From Adineta steineri (lineage: Eukaryota > Rotifera > Eurotatoria > Adinetida > Adinetidae), in assembly GCA_905250115.1 (NCBI GenBank), contig CAJNOI010000003.1:536427-600426 (forward strand): a DNA stretch of 64,000 nucleotides, given 5' to 3'. Positions 1 to 12,187 of the stretch are shown here, piece by piece (within the stretch, counting starts at the first letter, position 1; each line of letters starts with the position of its first letter). The notes beneath the pieces are model-generated. The model had not been told where the DNA came from. It worked only from the letters and a program-made list of their open reading frames with translations, and ran no database searches. Both the position numbers and the translations under genes were made by a program.

Positions 1-225
1 GAATACATATGTATTTTAACTATAATTCTTTCTTTCTAAACTTAAATTGACATGAGATAAATTTGAACGTTTCTATCGGTTTGCTTTTTTAGTGCAGTCA
101 ATCGTAATCATCAGATAATTACTAATTTCTTTCGTAATAATGTGTCTATGAATGTCTATTGATTGTTAACATAATACTATCTTTTAACGAATAGGATAAT
201 TTTTAGAGAAAAAAGTTGATCCCCT

Positions 226-795
226 TCAAAACAAATAACTACTTTGTCTTTCATTCGATGTTGTTCTTTGATGTTTTGTTAATTGTGATATACGATTAGC
301 AAGACGTCTCATTGGTGATGGATCACGTTTTCTTGATTTTCTTGCTGTTGTTGGTGTTGTTATTTGTTCATCATTTGATTGTTTTACTTCTTGTTGGTCA
401 TTTGTTGAATGTCCATTAATTTCTGTAACTGTTTGTTTTGTACTTTCACGTGATTTTGAACGAAAACGACGCATGACAGCTGGAGAATTTAATTTCGAAC
501 GTAAAACATTCATTAATGAACGAGATTTTTTTAATGCTTGATTAGGATTTTCATCAGATGTAACTCCTGTATCAGTTGCTCGACTTATTGTCGATGCTTT
601 ACGAAATAATGATGTTGAATGACGATGATGACCATTTGATTTTGAAGAATTTTCATTTACATCGGAATCTTTCGTTGGGATCATAGTCGTTGATGTTGAT
701 GTACAACGTCCACCAAGTGTCGACCATTTTCTTGACCGACGAGTACTTGTTGTTGCACGTGGTGGAAGTTGATTAGTTATGGCTATATCCGACAT
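226..795 (-). CDS. Small basic Ser/Thr/Arg-rich protein, function unknown
   Basis: This is a single 189-residue coding exon ending in TGA at 226-228. I do not recognise the family. The protein is low-complexity and basic: an N-terminal Thr/Ser/Arg stretch, then RSLMNVLRSKLNSPAVMRR near residues 92-110, a KSRES block, and a C-terminal basic segment SPMRRLANRISQLTKHQR. It has no signal peptide, no membrane segment and no cysteine pattern, so a disordered intracellular protein is likely. The start at 795 is supported because the ATG directly follows a splice acceptor (polypyrimidine tract plus CAG), and a matching GTAAGT donor lies about 195 nt upstream, which makes a 5' UTR intron. The open frame and codon use resemble the neighbours, so it is probably real, but no function can be assigned. 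Confidence 0.6.
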   Translation of the reverse strand: MSDIAITNQLPPRATTSTRRSRKWSTLGGRCTSTSTTMIPTKDSDVNENSSKSNGHHRHSTSLFRKASTISRATDTGVTSDENPNQALKKSRSLMNVLRSKLNSPAVMRRFRSKSRESTKQTVTEINGHSTNDQQEVKQSNDEQITTPTTARKSRKRDPSPMRRLANRISQLTKHQRTTSNERQSSYLF

Positions 796-989
796 CTGAA
801 AAGAAGAAGAAGAAAAAAACGTTACTTTGAAAATGAGTATGGTATTTCATTATTTGATAAAGGAAATATGATCTTAATGTTGAGTGAAAAAAAGAATAAT
901 CTTAACAGTCATATTTTCTTTTCTTTTATGATTGATATATGTTTTATAAAAAAAAGAGAATAACATCTGTCATCATATAAAAAACTTAC
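796..989 (-). other. Probable 5' UTR intron of the basic-protein gene
   Basis: Read on the minus strand, a donor GTAAGT begins at 989 and a pyrimidine-rich acceptor ending CAG lies at 798-796, directly before the ATG. The 194-nt interval would be a cis-spliced intron in the leader. The alternative is that the acceptor receives a trans-spliced leader. Confidence 0.45.
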
Positions 990-1571
990 TAGATATTAAT
1001 GTCGATATCGTTGTTTAATAAATCCAAATGACAAAAAAAAATCTAGCTCGATCTAAAAAGAAGAACTGATAAGATATATCAACAAATAAGAACGAGATTG
1101 ACAATGCTGTTTACAATAGAATAAAGACAAGATGTGTGTATATATGAGTCAATGTGATTACATATAACAGAAGAAAAAGAAGTGGACTGCTGCCGTATAA
1201 CATCTAAATGGGCAATCATTCAGCTTGCCTATACGATAAGACAATACTTAGAGTGTTCGAATGCCTATGTTAATGCTTCAGCTACATATACTTCCAGATG
1301 CAGACAAAAAAAGAAAGAATGTATGTAAAGTATAAGCGACATACTTACATCACCTACATGCGAAGGAGAAAAAATTCACCGGCAGAAGTTCACAAAATTC
1401 AATTGATGAATACAAAAAAATGAGAAGGAAAAGAAACAGAACGATAAGAAACAACGACGTAATGGTTATGTACTGTTGCTAGTCTTATTGATGACATTGA
1501 CCTCCCCTTCTCTCTCTCCCCTCTCTCTTACTTTTAATGAACACAATCAAGCTCATTTATGTATATATGTG

Positions 1572-1603
<32 letters not shown>

Positions 1604-2960
1604 GTAAAGAAGTATAAAATTGAATATTATGACTGTACGACTACTCACGATCGGTCATTGTGTCTATATATATGATGCACTATAACGACAATAAGCAAAT
1701 ACATATTTTTTTTTCTTCGTCTTCTTCTCCTCCTTTTTTCTTTCCATCCTAATCACAAGGGTTACTGCTTCCGTATCCTCACACAATACAAAAGATGGTG
1801 ATACCCTCCATCTCATATTCCACCCACTCGCTCTCAATATGCGTATCTGTCTGTCCAATGCACAAGGAAAAAGAAATATATGTAAAGAACAGGAAAAAAA
1901 AGAAAAATCTGTTTTATACTATTCATCTTTCCTATGAACTAATACAGGACAGATTCAATTAGAAAGATAGATCACTATTATGATGATCATTATCAATAGG
2001 TTTACTATCGAGACGACCTTTGGCCGTTTCTTTCACACATCATCTTTATATTCTTATATATATAGTAAAATGAGTAATATCATTTATATGATGTAACATT
2101 CAGCATACGTATAAGAAGAAAAAAAAAAGAACAACACTAGAATCGTTACTTCACTATAGTCATTCGTTGTTAAATGTATATTTGCATCTAAAACGCATGT
2201 GCATGTCATTAACCTTGAAAATGGGAACTTGTTGTACACATTTTTCTTTGTCTATATACGATTTTTTTATGCCAATATTTGTGTTTCTACTTGTCCACAT
2301 GAAAAGAAATGGCAAGGGCAAGTGATGTTGTCTTTCTTTTTTTTTGTATATTACAAAGAGCAAGAAAAACACTACTAGTATATGTAGTATCATCGATCGC
2401 TTGTTCTTTTCTCTTAATATAATGATTATTGCTTCTTCGGATGTTGTTGTTGGATGAGGAAAAAAAATCAGTTAATAGCTTTGCATATTCAGAAGGTTGA
2501 GCGCGTGTATGCATAAATATCGATAAAAATATCTTTGTTCTCAAGCATATACAGACGCGCTTTGCATATCTTTCTTATATTGTGTCTATCGCGCATCATA
2601 ATTATATTTGACGCGCGTATATCAAGTAAACTAAAAGGAAGAGAAAATAAACCACTGAACAACTCCGTTAATGATATATGAACATCTCTTATTTTTCTTA
2701 TTCAGACAGTGAATGATCAGTCAAGCCTAATAAATTATAATCCAAATACATGAATAGATCATATATATTCATCTTCTGTGTATTACTAAGACTATAAACA
2801 AATACAGTTGAACGCATATATATATATTTATGTCAACAATAAAATATAAACAAAATGATTTTTTTTATTAATGCGACTTATATATATATATAAATATGTT
2901 TATATTATACACAATAGAGAACAAAATATCACCGGTATCTAATAATAATTGAGCAAAAAA
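990..2960. other. Gene-poor spacer between the basic-protein gene and ABCA copy 1
   Basis: There is no convincing coding exon on either strand; the short open frames are low-complexity. The spacer holds the upstream leader region of the basic-protein gene, TA/TG-rich microsatellite tracts near 1557-1605 and 2814-2830, and the 3' flank of the first ABCA gene. Confidence 0.5.
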
Positions 2961-5900
2961 TCACATCTTTGTATTTTCATCTGCAATCGCATCTTCATCT
3001 TCACCAGTCAAATGAACAAAGATTTGATCGAGTGTTGTTTGTGTTATGGAATAACTTTCAATAGATTTTTCTTCTGTTTTTTTATTAAACCATTCGAATG
3101 TTTGTGACAAACTCATTAAATTTTCATTTGTAACACCTGGTGTTGTACTTAATGATGAAAATGGAATAGAACAAAATAACATTCCATTATGTTGCTCTAA
3201 ATAATGATTCATAGGTTAATCGAAAATCAATTCCATATTTATTTACCTTCGATTTGTATTCCTGGCAAAGTTAACATCAATTCTTCTTTGAATACATTCA
3301 CATCTTGTAATGGAAGTTTCACTTGAACAGCATATCCACTTCCAAAACGATTCTTCAATCGTTGTAAAGTTCCCAAACATACAAATTGACCTAGTTTCAT
3401 TATTCCTATCTCTATTTAATAATACAAACAATTATTTTCATCATCTTTTTCTAGTTTCAACGTACTTGTACATAATGCTTCACATTCTTCCATACTATAC
3501 ATTTTTATATAAAAGCAAAGTAAACAAATTAATAAATATACTTCTTCTTATTCTTTCTTTTTTTTATTATTCATACCTATGACTTGTTAGAATAATAGTC
3601 AAACCTATATCACGAGCTGCTCGAATGACATTCCATAACTTTCGCTTAGCAGCAGCATCTAAGCCCTAACAAAACAATATTATTCATACATCATTATCAT
3701 CTATTTCAGTATCTTACTGTTGTTGGTTCATCCAAAAATACCAAAGCAGGATTTGCCATAAATGCCAATACTGCACTCACTTTTCTCTTATTTCCACCAC
3801 TAAATATCATTCATAAATATAATTATCATCTATGCATTTATATTCACCTTAGTCTTTCTATTCTTCGATGTTCATATGGTTCAAGACCAAAAAGATTAAT
3901 CATATCACCACATATTTCTGATATTTCTGACCATTTTAAACCTTTTAATCTATAGAAAAACAAGAAACAAATAGTAGAAGAAGAAGAATGAATGAATGAA
4001 TGAATGAATGTTTAGTATAGTTTTACCTAGCAAATAAAGTTAATGTTTCTCTCACAGTGAGATTACTGATGAGCCAATCAAATTGTGGACAAAAACCTAT
4101 TTCAAGATCTCTTTCCTAAATTAATGAGATGAAAAGAAGATGCTGATGAAGAAAAGTGTTAAAATTGACTCACTATTTTGTTAATATTTTTACCATTAAT
4201 AAAAATGTCACCAGATGTTGGTTTGAGATCATTGATTAACATTCTAAATGTTGTTGTTTTACCAGCACCATTTGCTCCTATAATATTTATAAAAATAGAT
4301 ATGTACGAAAATGAAAATAAGAATATCGACCTAATAAACCAAAACAAGATTTTTTTGTGACACGAAAATTGAGATGATCAACAGCTGTATAGATTCGTTG
4401 ACCTGATAATTTATTTTTTCGTTTTTTGAATTGTTGAACAAGATCACGAACAACAATAACAAATGATGTTGATGAACTATTTGTATGTAATACAGATTGT
4501 CGTTCATTTCTAACATCTTCATCTAAATGCTAGAATATGAATTAAAGAGTAATATGATCTTATAAGTAACACATTTTTCTCACGTACTGCATCGTTCCAT
4601 GGAGCTGATGATGATGGTAATGCTTCTCTGCCAGGAACCATCCCATTTGAAGTTCTTCCTGATCCTGGCACAGCATATTTATGTTTTTTACCGACTTTCT
4701 TTCGATTCATATTACAACAACAGCAACAAAATTCTTGACATCCTAATTTCATATGCTCTTTATTTTCAATTAAAACTAAAATAAACCACCAAAATAACAT
4801 TTGAACACAAAAGATAAGAAATGCGAGTCCAAGACCAGGCTCATAAATTGACATCCATGGTTCTGTTGCAGAGTAACTAGTAAATAGAAGTGAATTCAAT
4901 GATGAAATACAGTCTGGATTTGATCTCAAACGGATATTGAATAACGAACGTTTGAGATTAACAGATGGAAATAGAATTATAAGAACATAAGTCAAATTAT
5001 TCATGATAGAAGTCGCTTTTGTTACACTGGTTGCATTTATTGCCTGAGATTGAGAAAATGTTGCTATAAAATGTAGAATCATATCAAAAAAACAAGCAAT
5101 AACATTAACTATGAAGAATACGATGAATCCAATCAATTCAGATTTTGGACTAAATGAATAAACATAGATCAAAGGTAATGAAGCCAATGAATACATTAGA
5201 ATCATGAGAAAAAAATATCCCCCTTGAGTGGAGTTATTATAAATATGCACTTCAGATTGAATATTTGGATTAGCTGCTGCACCAATCTGATATAAAACAT
5301 ACATATACACTTTCAGAAAGAAAATATTCTCTTTACCTTAACAACAATTGTCAAAAGAGCACAAAGTATAACGCATAAACATATATCACAGATAATATTT
5401 GACAACCAATAAGTTCCTTTACTTAGATTTGTTAATAATTGTAAATCTTTTGAATGCTTAGTACGTTCTTGAATTATTGGCACAATAAGCATACTCATAA
5501 ATATTGACACAACAATACTATTGATAAAGTTAAATAATGATAATGGTAGTGTATCAAAACAATATAGAATATCAAAGAATCGTGCAAGTGCTGTATACGA
5601 TGTTGATGTAGTTAAGATTGGTTGATTTGTTGTTGTAATTTTCTTTGTTGTTGAATTAGCGTAAAACTGAAAAAGATTTGTTGAAGCAGCACTAAGACTT
5701 ACTGGCATCGCATGATAGTTAACTGTTGAAAAATAACTATTAAATGTTAATGAAGGTGATGTTGATGTAAGATTATTGTAAAGAGCAAGAGCTATTTGAT
5801 ACTTATTAACAAAAATATCTTCACTTGCATAATATCGATTTTGTACATAACTCAATACAGTATCAGATGATATTTCATCAATCGTTGCACCTGTATTCTG

Positions 5901-8900
5901 AAGATAATTCATAAGATTTGTTCTTGCATTACTTCCATTGTTATTAGCATAAGAAACAATGGTTTGTGGATTATAAATCGATGGTTGGAATGTAACTTGT
6001 GCGCCTGTAACATGATTATTTTGTACAAGTGATGCTTGAATATCTTGTGGAGATGGTAAAACACTGACAATTATAATTTCAATAAGTATTGGAAGTAAAA
6101 AAAATCCCACTAAAAAAACATATTGTCGACGAAGGACATGTATTCGTTTGATAAGTAATGCACCGATACGGAGCCAAAAAAGACGAAAGCCATCTTCTCG
6201 TTCATGTTCAGCTCGAAAAACTGGACATAATGAAAATAGATATCGAACTCAAAATATTGTGTTTACCTTTATTAGCCAGTTCTTGACTTGAGGCTGCTCC
6301 ATGTTTTATGACTTCTTCTTCTTCTGCTTCTTGAATCAATCTGATAAAAGACACACGATAGTTTCTTTCGTTTGATAGGATTCTCAAATTTTACCTTAAA
6401 AATACTTCTTCAATTGTTGTCATCGATAATCCGTAATGATCTACACCAATATTCAATTTTTCTTCATCTAATGCATGTACTAATCTTCCAATTTCTTTAG
6501 ATTCATTTCTTCTTATTCCAAACACCATCTCTGATGATGATTCTCTCTCTAATACAATATTTGGAAGATATTTTTGAATAAATACTGTTACACGTTCATT
6601 TGGATATGTTTCTTGCTTATCAATAAATAAGCGATATTCGAATTCTAGATAAAGATTTTTTATTTTACATCTGTACCTATAATAATATATGATTTTCAAT
6701 CAAACCTATTTGACTTTTCAGAAAATCAGGTGTTCCATTTGCTTGCAATCGTCCACTTGTCATGATAGCAATTCGATCAGATAAAACATCAGCTTCTTCC
6801 AGAAAATGAGTTGTTAAAATAATACATTTGCCTGATTCTTTCATTTTTCGAATGATTGTCCAAATCAAACGACGATTATATGGATCTATGAACAAAATAT
6901 AAACAAACATTGTTATTCTCAGTACTGAAATTACCAATGCCACTTGTTGGTTCATCAAGAATGAGAATCTAAAAGATTGAATGATTTTTAGAAGAAAAGA
7001 GAAAGTGAGATGAAATACTTTAGGATCACCCATAAATGAGATGCCAATAGATAAGCGTCTTTTCATACCACCTGAAAGATTTTTAGAAAGTGTTTGTCGA
7101 TCATTCACTAGTCCAATAAGTTGCAGGGTGGTTTCTATAGCTTGTTTCATCACTTCTGGTTTCATATGCCGCATCTAATAATAGAAACGGATAGTAATTA
7201 TTATTATCAAGTATATCTTTTTACTACTCCATGTCTTTACGCAACTGTTAACTGAGTGAATATGTATAAATAAATATAGAAAGAAAAGACAGAAGATTAA
7301 TGAATATCTTCTATAGTTTTTTTCGATAAACTCGAATAATTGTTTTATATTCTTAAACTCAAGAATAGAGACTTTTGATTTATTCTTCATATAATTTTCG
7401 TCCGAATAGTTGTTTACCGCTTCTACTACACCTATGTGAAATATAGACACAGAAATACCAATATGAGTATGTTTAATAAAAGAGCGATTCTTTTCACTTT
7501 GTAAGATTTTTGTAAAGCTAGTAAAAAGTTTAGAAATTATAGTTCATACGTCACAATTTAAAAGAGTTTTCTATATAAGGAGAAAATAAATGCTTTATGT
7601 CCGTTCAATTTTATTAACTTTTTGTTTGTAGTAAAACAGCAATCTATTATTCTTGTCTATTTCGACGATTAAAAAAGAAAACATGTTCTGCTCTACTCAA
7701 TTATATAAATACCTTTCCGACCAGTTCCAAATGTTCTTTCACTGATAATTCATCATAAAGAATATCTAAAATATACATATCAACAATAGCACATCTCTTC
7801 TTCTCTTCTAACATTTTTCTCTTCTTACCATATTGTGGACAAAATCCAAGAATTTTTCGAACATCTTGAATATGTTCTCGACTATCTAGTCCTTCAATTG
7901 TTACTTGTCCTGATGTTGCTTCTAACATACCTAATGGATACAGATATATACACATATACATTAACATTTTATTTAGTTTTATTTACCAACAAGAATAAAT
8001 GTTGTTGTTGTTTTTCCTGCACCATTATGACCTAATAATGAACATACTTCACCTGCATAGAACTTCAATGATAAATCAGAGACTGCTTCAAATTTTCCAA
8101 ATTTCTATATCAGTACAAATCATCATATATACATACATATACATATTTAATTCCTTACTTTTGTCAAATGTGATATTATTAATAATGGATCTTTCTTATT
8201 CTTCATCGAGTTCATTTCAATCCAATTTGTATTACCATCGCCTATATGACCATTTTTTACACTTCTTGCATGTCCATTACTATCTGATGGTTTAACAACT
8301 GATGTTGCACTCGGTTTCCAATAAGATCTTTTAAACAAATAATTCCATGATTGTGCAACACCAAATTCACCTGGATTAACTCGTTCAACATAGATTGCCA
8401 AGAATAAATAAATGACAGAATAAATAAGCATCAGAAGAAGACATATACCAATATATAATGGATATGGAAATATATTGGAATAGAGTTGATTAAATGTAGT
8501 TATTCCAACTAAACATAAATATATTAGAAGTAGAAAAAAAAAGAAAATGAATAAGTATACACACCTCCTCTTCGTTCATATTGTAAGAGAACTTGTAAAC
8601 AAAACATAAGACCTGTGTTTGGAAATATGCATAAGAAATATCGAGCACCAACAGGTACACCTGGATAAAAGTCAATAAATGTGATTACCCATACAACAAA
8701 ACCAAGAAGTTTTGCAAGTAATGCTAAATAAAGATATATGAAATGAATAGAATATATATTTTTTATTTATTTATCTTACGACGTTTGAAAAACTGTCCAA
8801 AGAGGACACTAAATGTTGAGACTTGTATTGAATAAACAAATAGAATTGTCCAAAGCACTGTCCAATGTGTAGAGTTAAATAAGGCTTTACTTATACTATT

Positions 8901-10275
8901 TACTCGGGCACCAGAACTTGGCATCACCAACATACTCAATCCTGTGACTACGCCTATCAGGACAAAATAGATGATCATTGATCGAGTAACCCACACTAAA
9001 TTATTAATCCAAGTGCGTAGTCCATAAATGCGTAGATATTCCTATAGATGTGAAAGTATTTTTTTGTTGAATGAGATAAGTATAATTTCTTACTTTTGTT
9101 TTATTTTCACGTTCTTCAACAATATAACCGACATTCATAATGAACGTGACAACAAAAATAATGGAGAAAAATATTGGAATAAAAAATGAATAGATTGAAT
9201 ATAACTGATCGATGGTTACTTGTGGACAACCAAAATGATTCAGAAAAATCTATTTGTAATCATAGTAGAGAATAGATTTTACAATTTTAGATCAATTCCA
9301 CATATACTTACACTTGATGTTAAATCTTGAGTAGTATTTGTAACATATTTAATAATATTCATATCAATAGAATATTGAATACCAACAAATCGATTGGTAT
9401 AATTGGCAATAGTTGCATTTCCTTGAAATGAAATTGATAGATGAGAATATTTAATCTTTTTGTTTCAGATATATTACCTTGACAAAAATCTTCTGGAGCA
9501 CGTTTCCACATATAATCATTTGGTGAAATTTTTACACTTTGTGCACGATAATAAAATGGACCATTTCTACGAAAACAAAATAATTGAAAAAACTCGTGAT
9601 ATATAATCAAGTAAATACTCTTGTAAACGTAAAGTATATTTAACTTCATCAGGCATTGTTGAGGCATCCGTACATGAATCAAGATTGGTAAAATAAATGA
9701 AGGCATATATAGATAGTATTGTAGTATTTGATGTTGATGCAAGTGTCGGATCGGTCATAACTTGAACTATAAATAATCAGGTTTTTATTCTCCTATGTAA
9801 ATGTGATACATTCAAAAATTAGTCTCTATATATAGTTACTCTCTGAGACAAATGTTAGTTATAATATAACTTACTAGTATTATTAAAAGTAGGCCATTCA
9901 GCTGTAATATCATCGACAGCATTGTTCACAATAGTTTCTGCACATGTATTTCCTATTATAAAATATTAAATTTTAATAAAATAATAGATTTTTGAACAAA
10001 CCTGGATAATAATATATACCATTAGCCGATGTATTAAATAATAATGCATCTTGTGGACGGAATGCAGGTATTCGAAAAGCAGAAGAATAACGACGATCAA
10101 GAATATAACGCATACCAAGCAAGAAACCCATAAATGTATAAGCTAATAAGATTTCCGTAATTGTCTGACCAGGTTTTCGTATCGCCAGCAGAAATGTTTT
10201 GATAAAGAGTGCTCGAAAGTCACTTAAAAATTTAATACAGCCACCGTGTCGATGAGAATTTCGATCAGGTTCCAT
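2961..10275 (-). CDS. ABC transporter, subfamily A (full transporter), tandem copy 1
   Basis: Multi-exon gene for a TMD-NBD-TMD-NBD exporter of the ABCA type; characterised members move lipids or sterols across membranes. Exon 1 (10275-10002) holds the first membrane helix after a short cytosolic start. The extracellular loop and remaining TMD1 helices follow (9952 to about 8150), with the ABCA-typical EYLRIYGL and VNPGEFGV segments. NBD1 spans about 8040-6400: Walker [10 protein letters not shown] (near 8020), Q-loop FCPQY, signature LSGGMKRR (near 7070), Walker [10 protein letters not shown] (near 6950) and the H-loop in [13 protein letters not shown]2 with its large Thr/Asn-rich ectodomain lies at 6220-4588. 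NBD2 follows: Walker [10 protein letters not shown] (near 4270), signature SGGNKRK (near 3795), Walker [12 protein letters not shown]. Stop is TGA at 2961-2963. The exon phases I checked join without frameshift, so the gene looks functional. Substrate and exact ABCA class are unknown. Confidence 0.9.
3986..4010. repeat. (GAAT)n microsatellite in an ABCA intron
   Basis: Six tandem GAAT units inside an NBD2 intron of copy 1. Copy 2 has the same tract near 13230-13253 with a GAGT interruption, so the repeat predates the duplication and has since diverged. Confidence 0.8.
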
Positions 10276-12187
10276 ACCAATTTTTTTATTCGCTTATAAG
10301 AATATCTATAGAATGAAATAATATAAAAAAATATAATAACAACTTTTTAAATTATAAAGCAGTAAAAAGTTAGTTTTCCCCATGTTGGTCTGTTTCATGC
10401 ATTTTTATTTGTTCTATACATCATAAATTTCATAAGTGAAGTAAAAAAGTTTTAAATGAATAACAAATACAATTAAATTGTCAATCAAACAACATATTTT
10501 TACTTTCCTCTAGCATTTAGTAACATAGAAGCACAAAGAGTTTTAAAACGATTAATTGTGCTTGTTTTGTTGTTACTATTTTGGCGTTTGATAATATGCC
10601 CCCGAAGTAATATAAATTTAAGACATAAACTGCACACTTATTTTTCATGACATAGAAAAGAATGATAAATTTCAACGCAGTTAAAATAATTCAGTTTTTT
10701 ACATAAAAAATATTATTTTATATTCTATTTTCATTAGTCTTAGGAAAAACTTCTCAATTCATCAGATCTTTCTAGAGTTTGAATGTAGTAGAGTATTTTC
10801 TAACCTTATAATACAGAGACGGAGCAAACATCTAAATAGGAAAATATAACCTATAATAGTCATCATAATTATTGAGCGCTAACTTTCGCTTCTACAAGGG
10901 TTTATTTTTTTATATGTCCGACAATCTCAAGATTCATGAGAAGGATATAATACATCAGACGGGTCAAACATAGAAATATGATCAGTAGTATTAACGATTT
11001 ACCTTATAAAAAGAATTTCCAACTCGATTATTTCTATGGAATAATACGCCTTTTTAAAGACATTCACTCACTTTCGTTGTTCGATTACTGAGTGTACAGA
11101 ACTTTATTATGAAAGACAACAAATACAATTGACCTATTGATCAAGAAAGATTTACGAACATTCGTTGTCAAGCTTAGAAACATAGCTGGTTTCAACAGAG
11201 TAAAAATATGCTAACGAATTTTTGGTCGTCTGTATATTATATAAACAAAATACAATTGTGGAAGAAAAACAAAACAAAACAATACACTACCTTATTTTTA
11301 AAAAAAAAAGTACATTGTCGTTCTGCACAGATTTCTCGCACGTTGCATTCTACACCTTCGTTCGATTCTTTTTTCGATTTCAAACATCAGAGTGATTTTT
11401 ATTTACATAGACAGTCACAAAGAAAATATTATATAGTAGTTTAAAACATATTGTTAAGAAGAAAAAAAATACATTAAGTTTCTTGGGGTTTTGTTTTCAG
11501 TAAATATCAGCTGCAAAGTTAAGAGGTAGAAATTAATATGAGTATCTGGTGAATTAAATGAAGAATTATTAAAATTTATATCGTAATATAAAAAAATATT
11601 ATTTATTATGAATACCAATGATTGATTAATTCATTATTGAATAACAAAAAAACAAGATCTTTTCCTATGAATGAGATCTAAATCTATTGAAACCATATTC
11701 GTTTCTGATTTTGCAAGATTTCACTGAAAATGTCGCATCTTATTAATCGACAAAAGCTACACATTCAAGTATATATAATAAAAATATTCGAAGGATAGTA
11801 TGAAGCAACAACAGAGAATTATTTTTAAATAATAATATTTTTTAAAAAAATCATCAATCGTTACAAGTAATTTTAATTTCAAGTACTTGTTTGTTAACAC
11901 AAATGACATTTTACCAATGTCAAAATTGTTAGAAAAACTTTACTAAGATTCGTACTCAATGATTTATAATTATGACAACAATTGATTTGATATTAATAAA
12001 TAAGCAAGCTACATGTGTTAATAGATATGACATATCACAGACGAAAGTATTTATTGTTCATTATATGAATTCACGAATTATATAATAAAAATAAGTAAAT
12101 AAATAAAATAATTTTGATATACAACAAAAACATTCCATTGAGCAAAAAAAATATAAGGACTAGATTTAGATCTTGGATCTTTGACTA
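10276..12187. other. Intergenic spacer between the two ABCA genes
   Basis: About 1.9 kb of AT-rich sequence with no supported exon. It must contain the promoter of copy 1 and the 3' flank of copy 2. One 78-codon open frame at 11208-11444 (plus) has no recognisable features and I treat it as chance. Confidence 0.5.

Noticed and set aside
7175..7450. Open frame in the long NBD1 intron of ABCA copy 1 as an extra exon
   Set aside because: It has no counterpart in the equivalent intron of copy 2, and NBD1 is complete without it.
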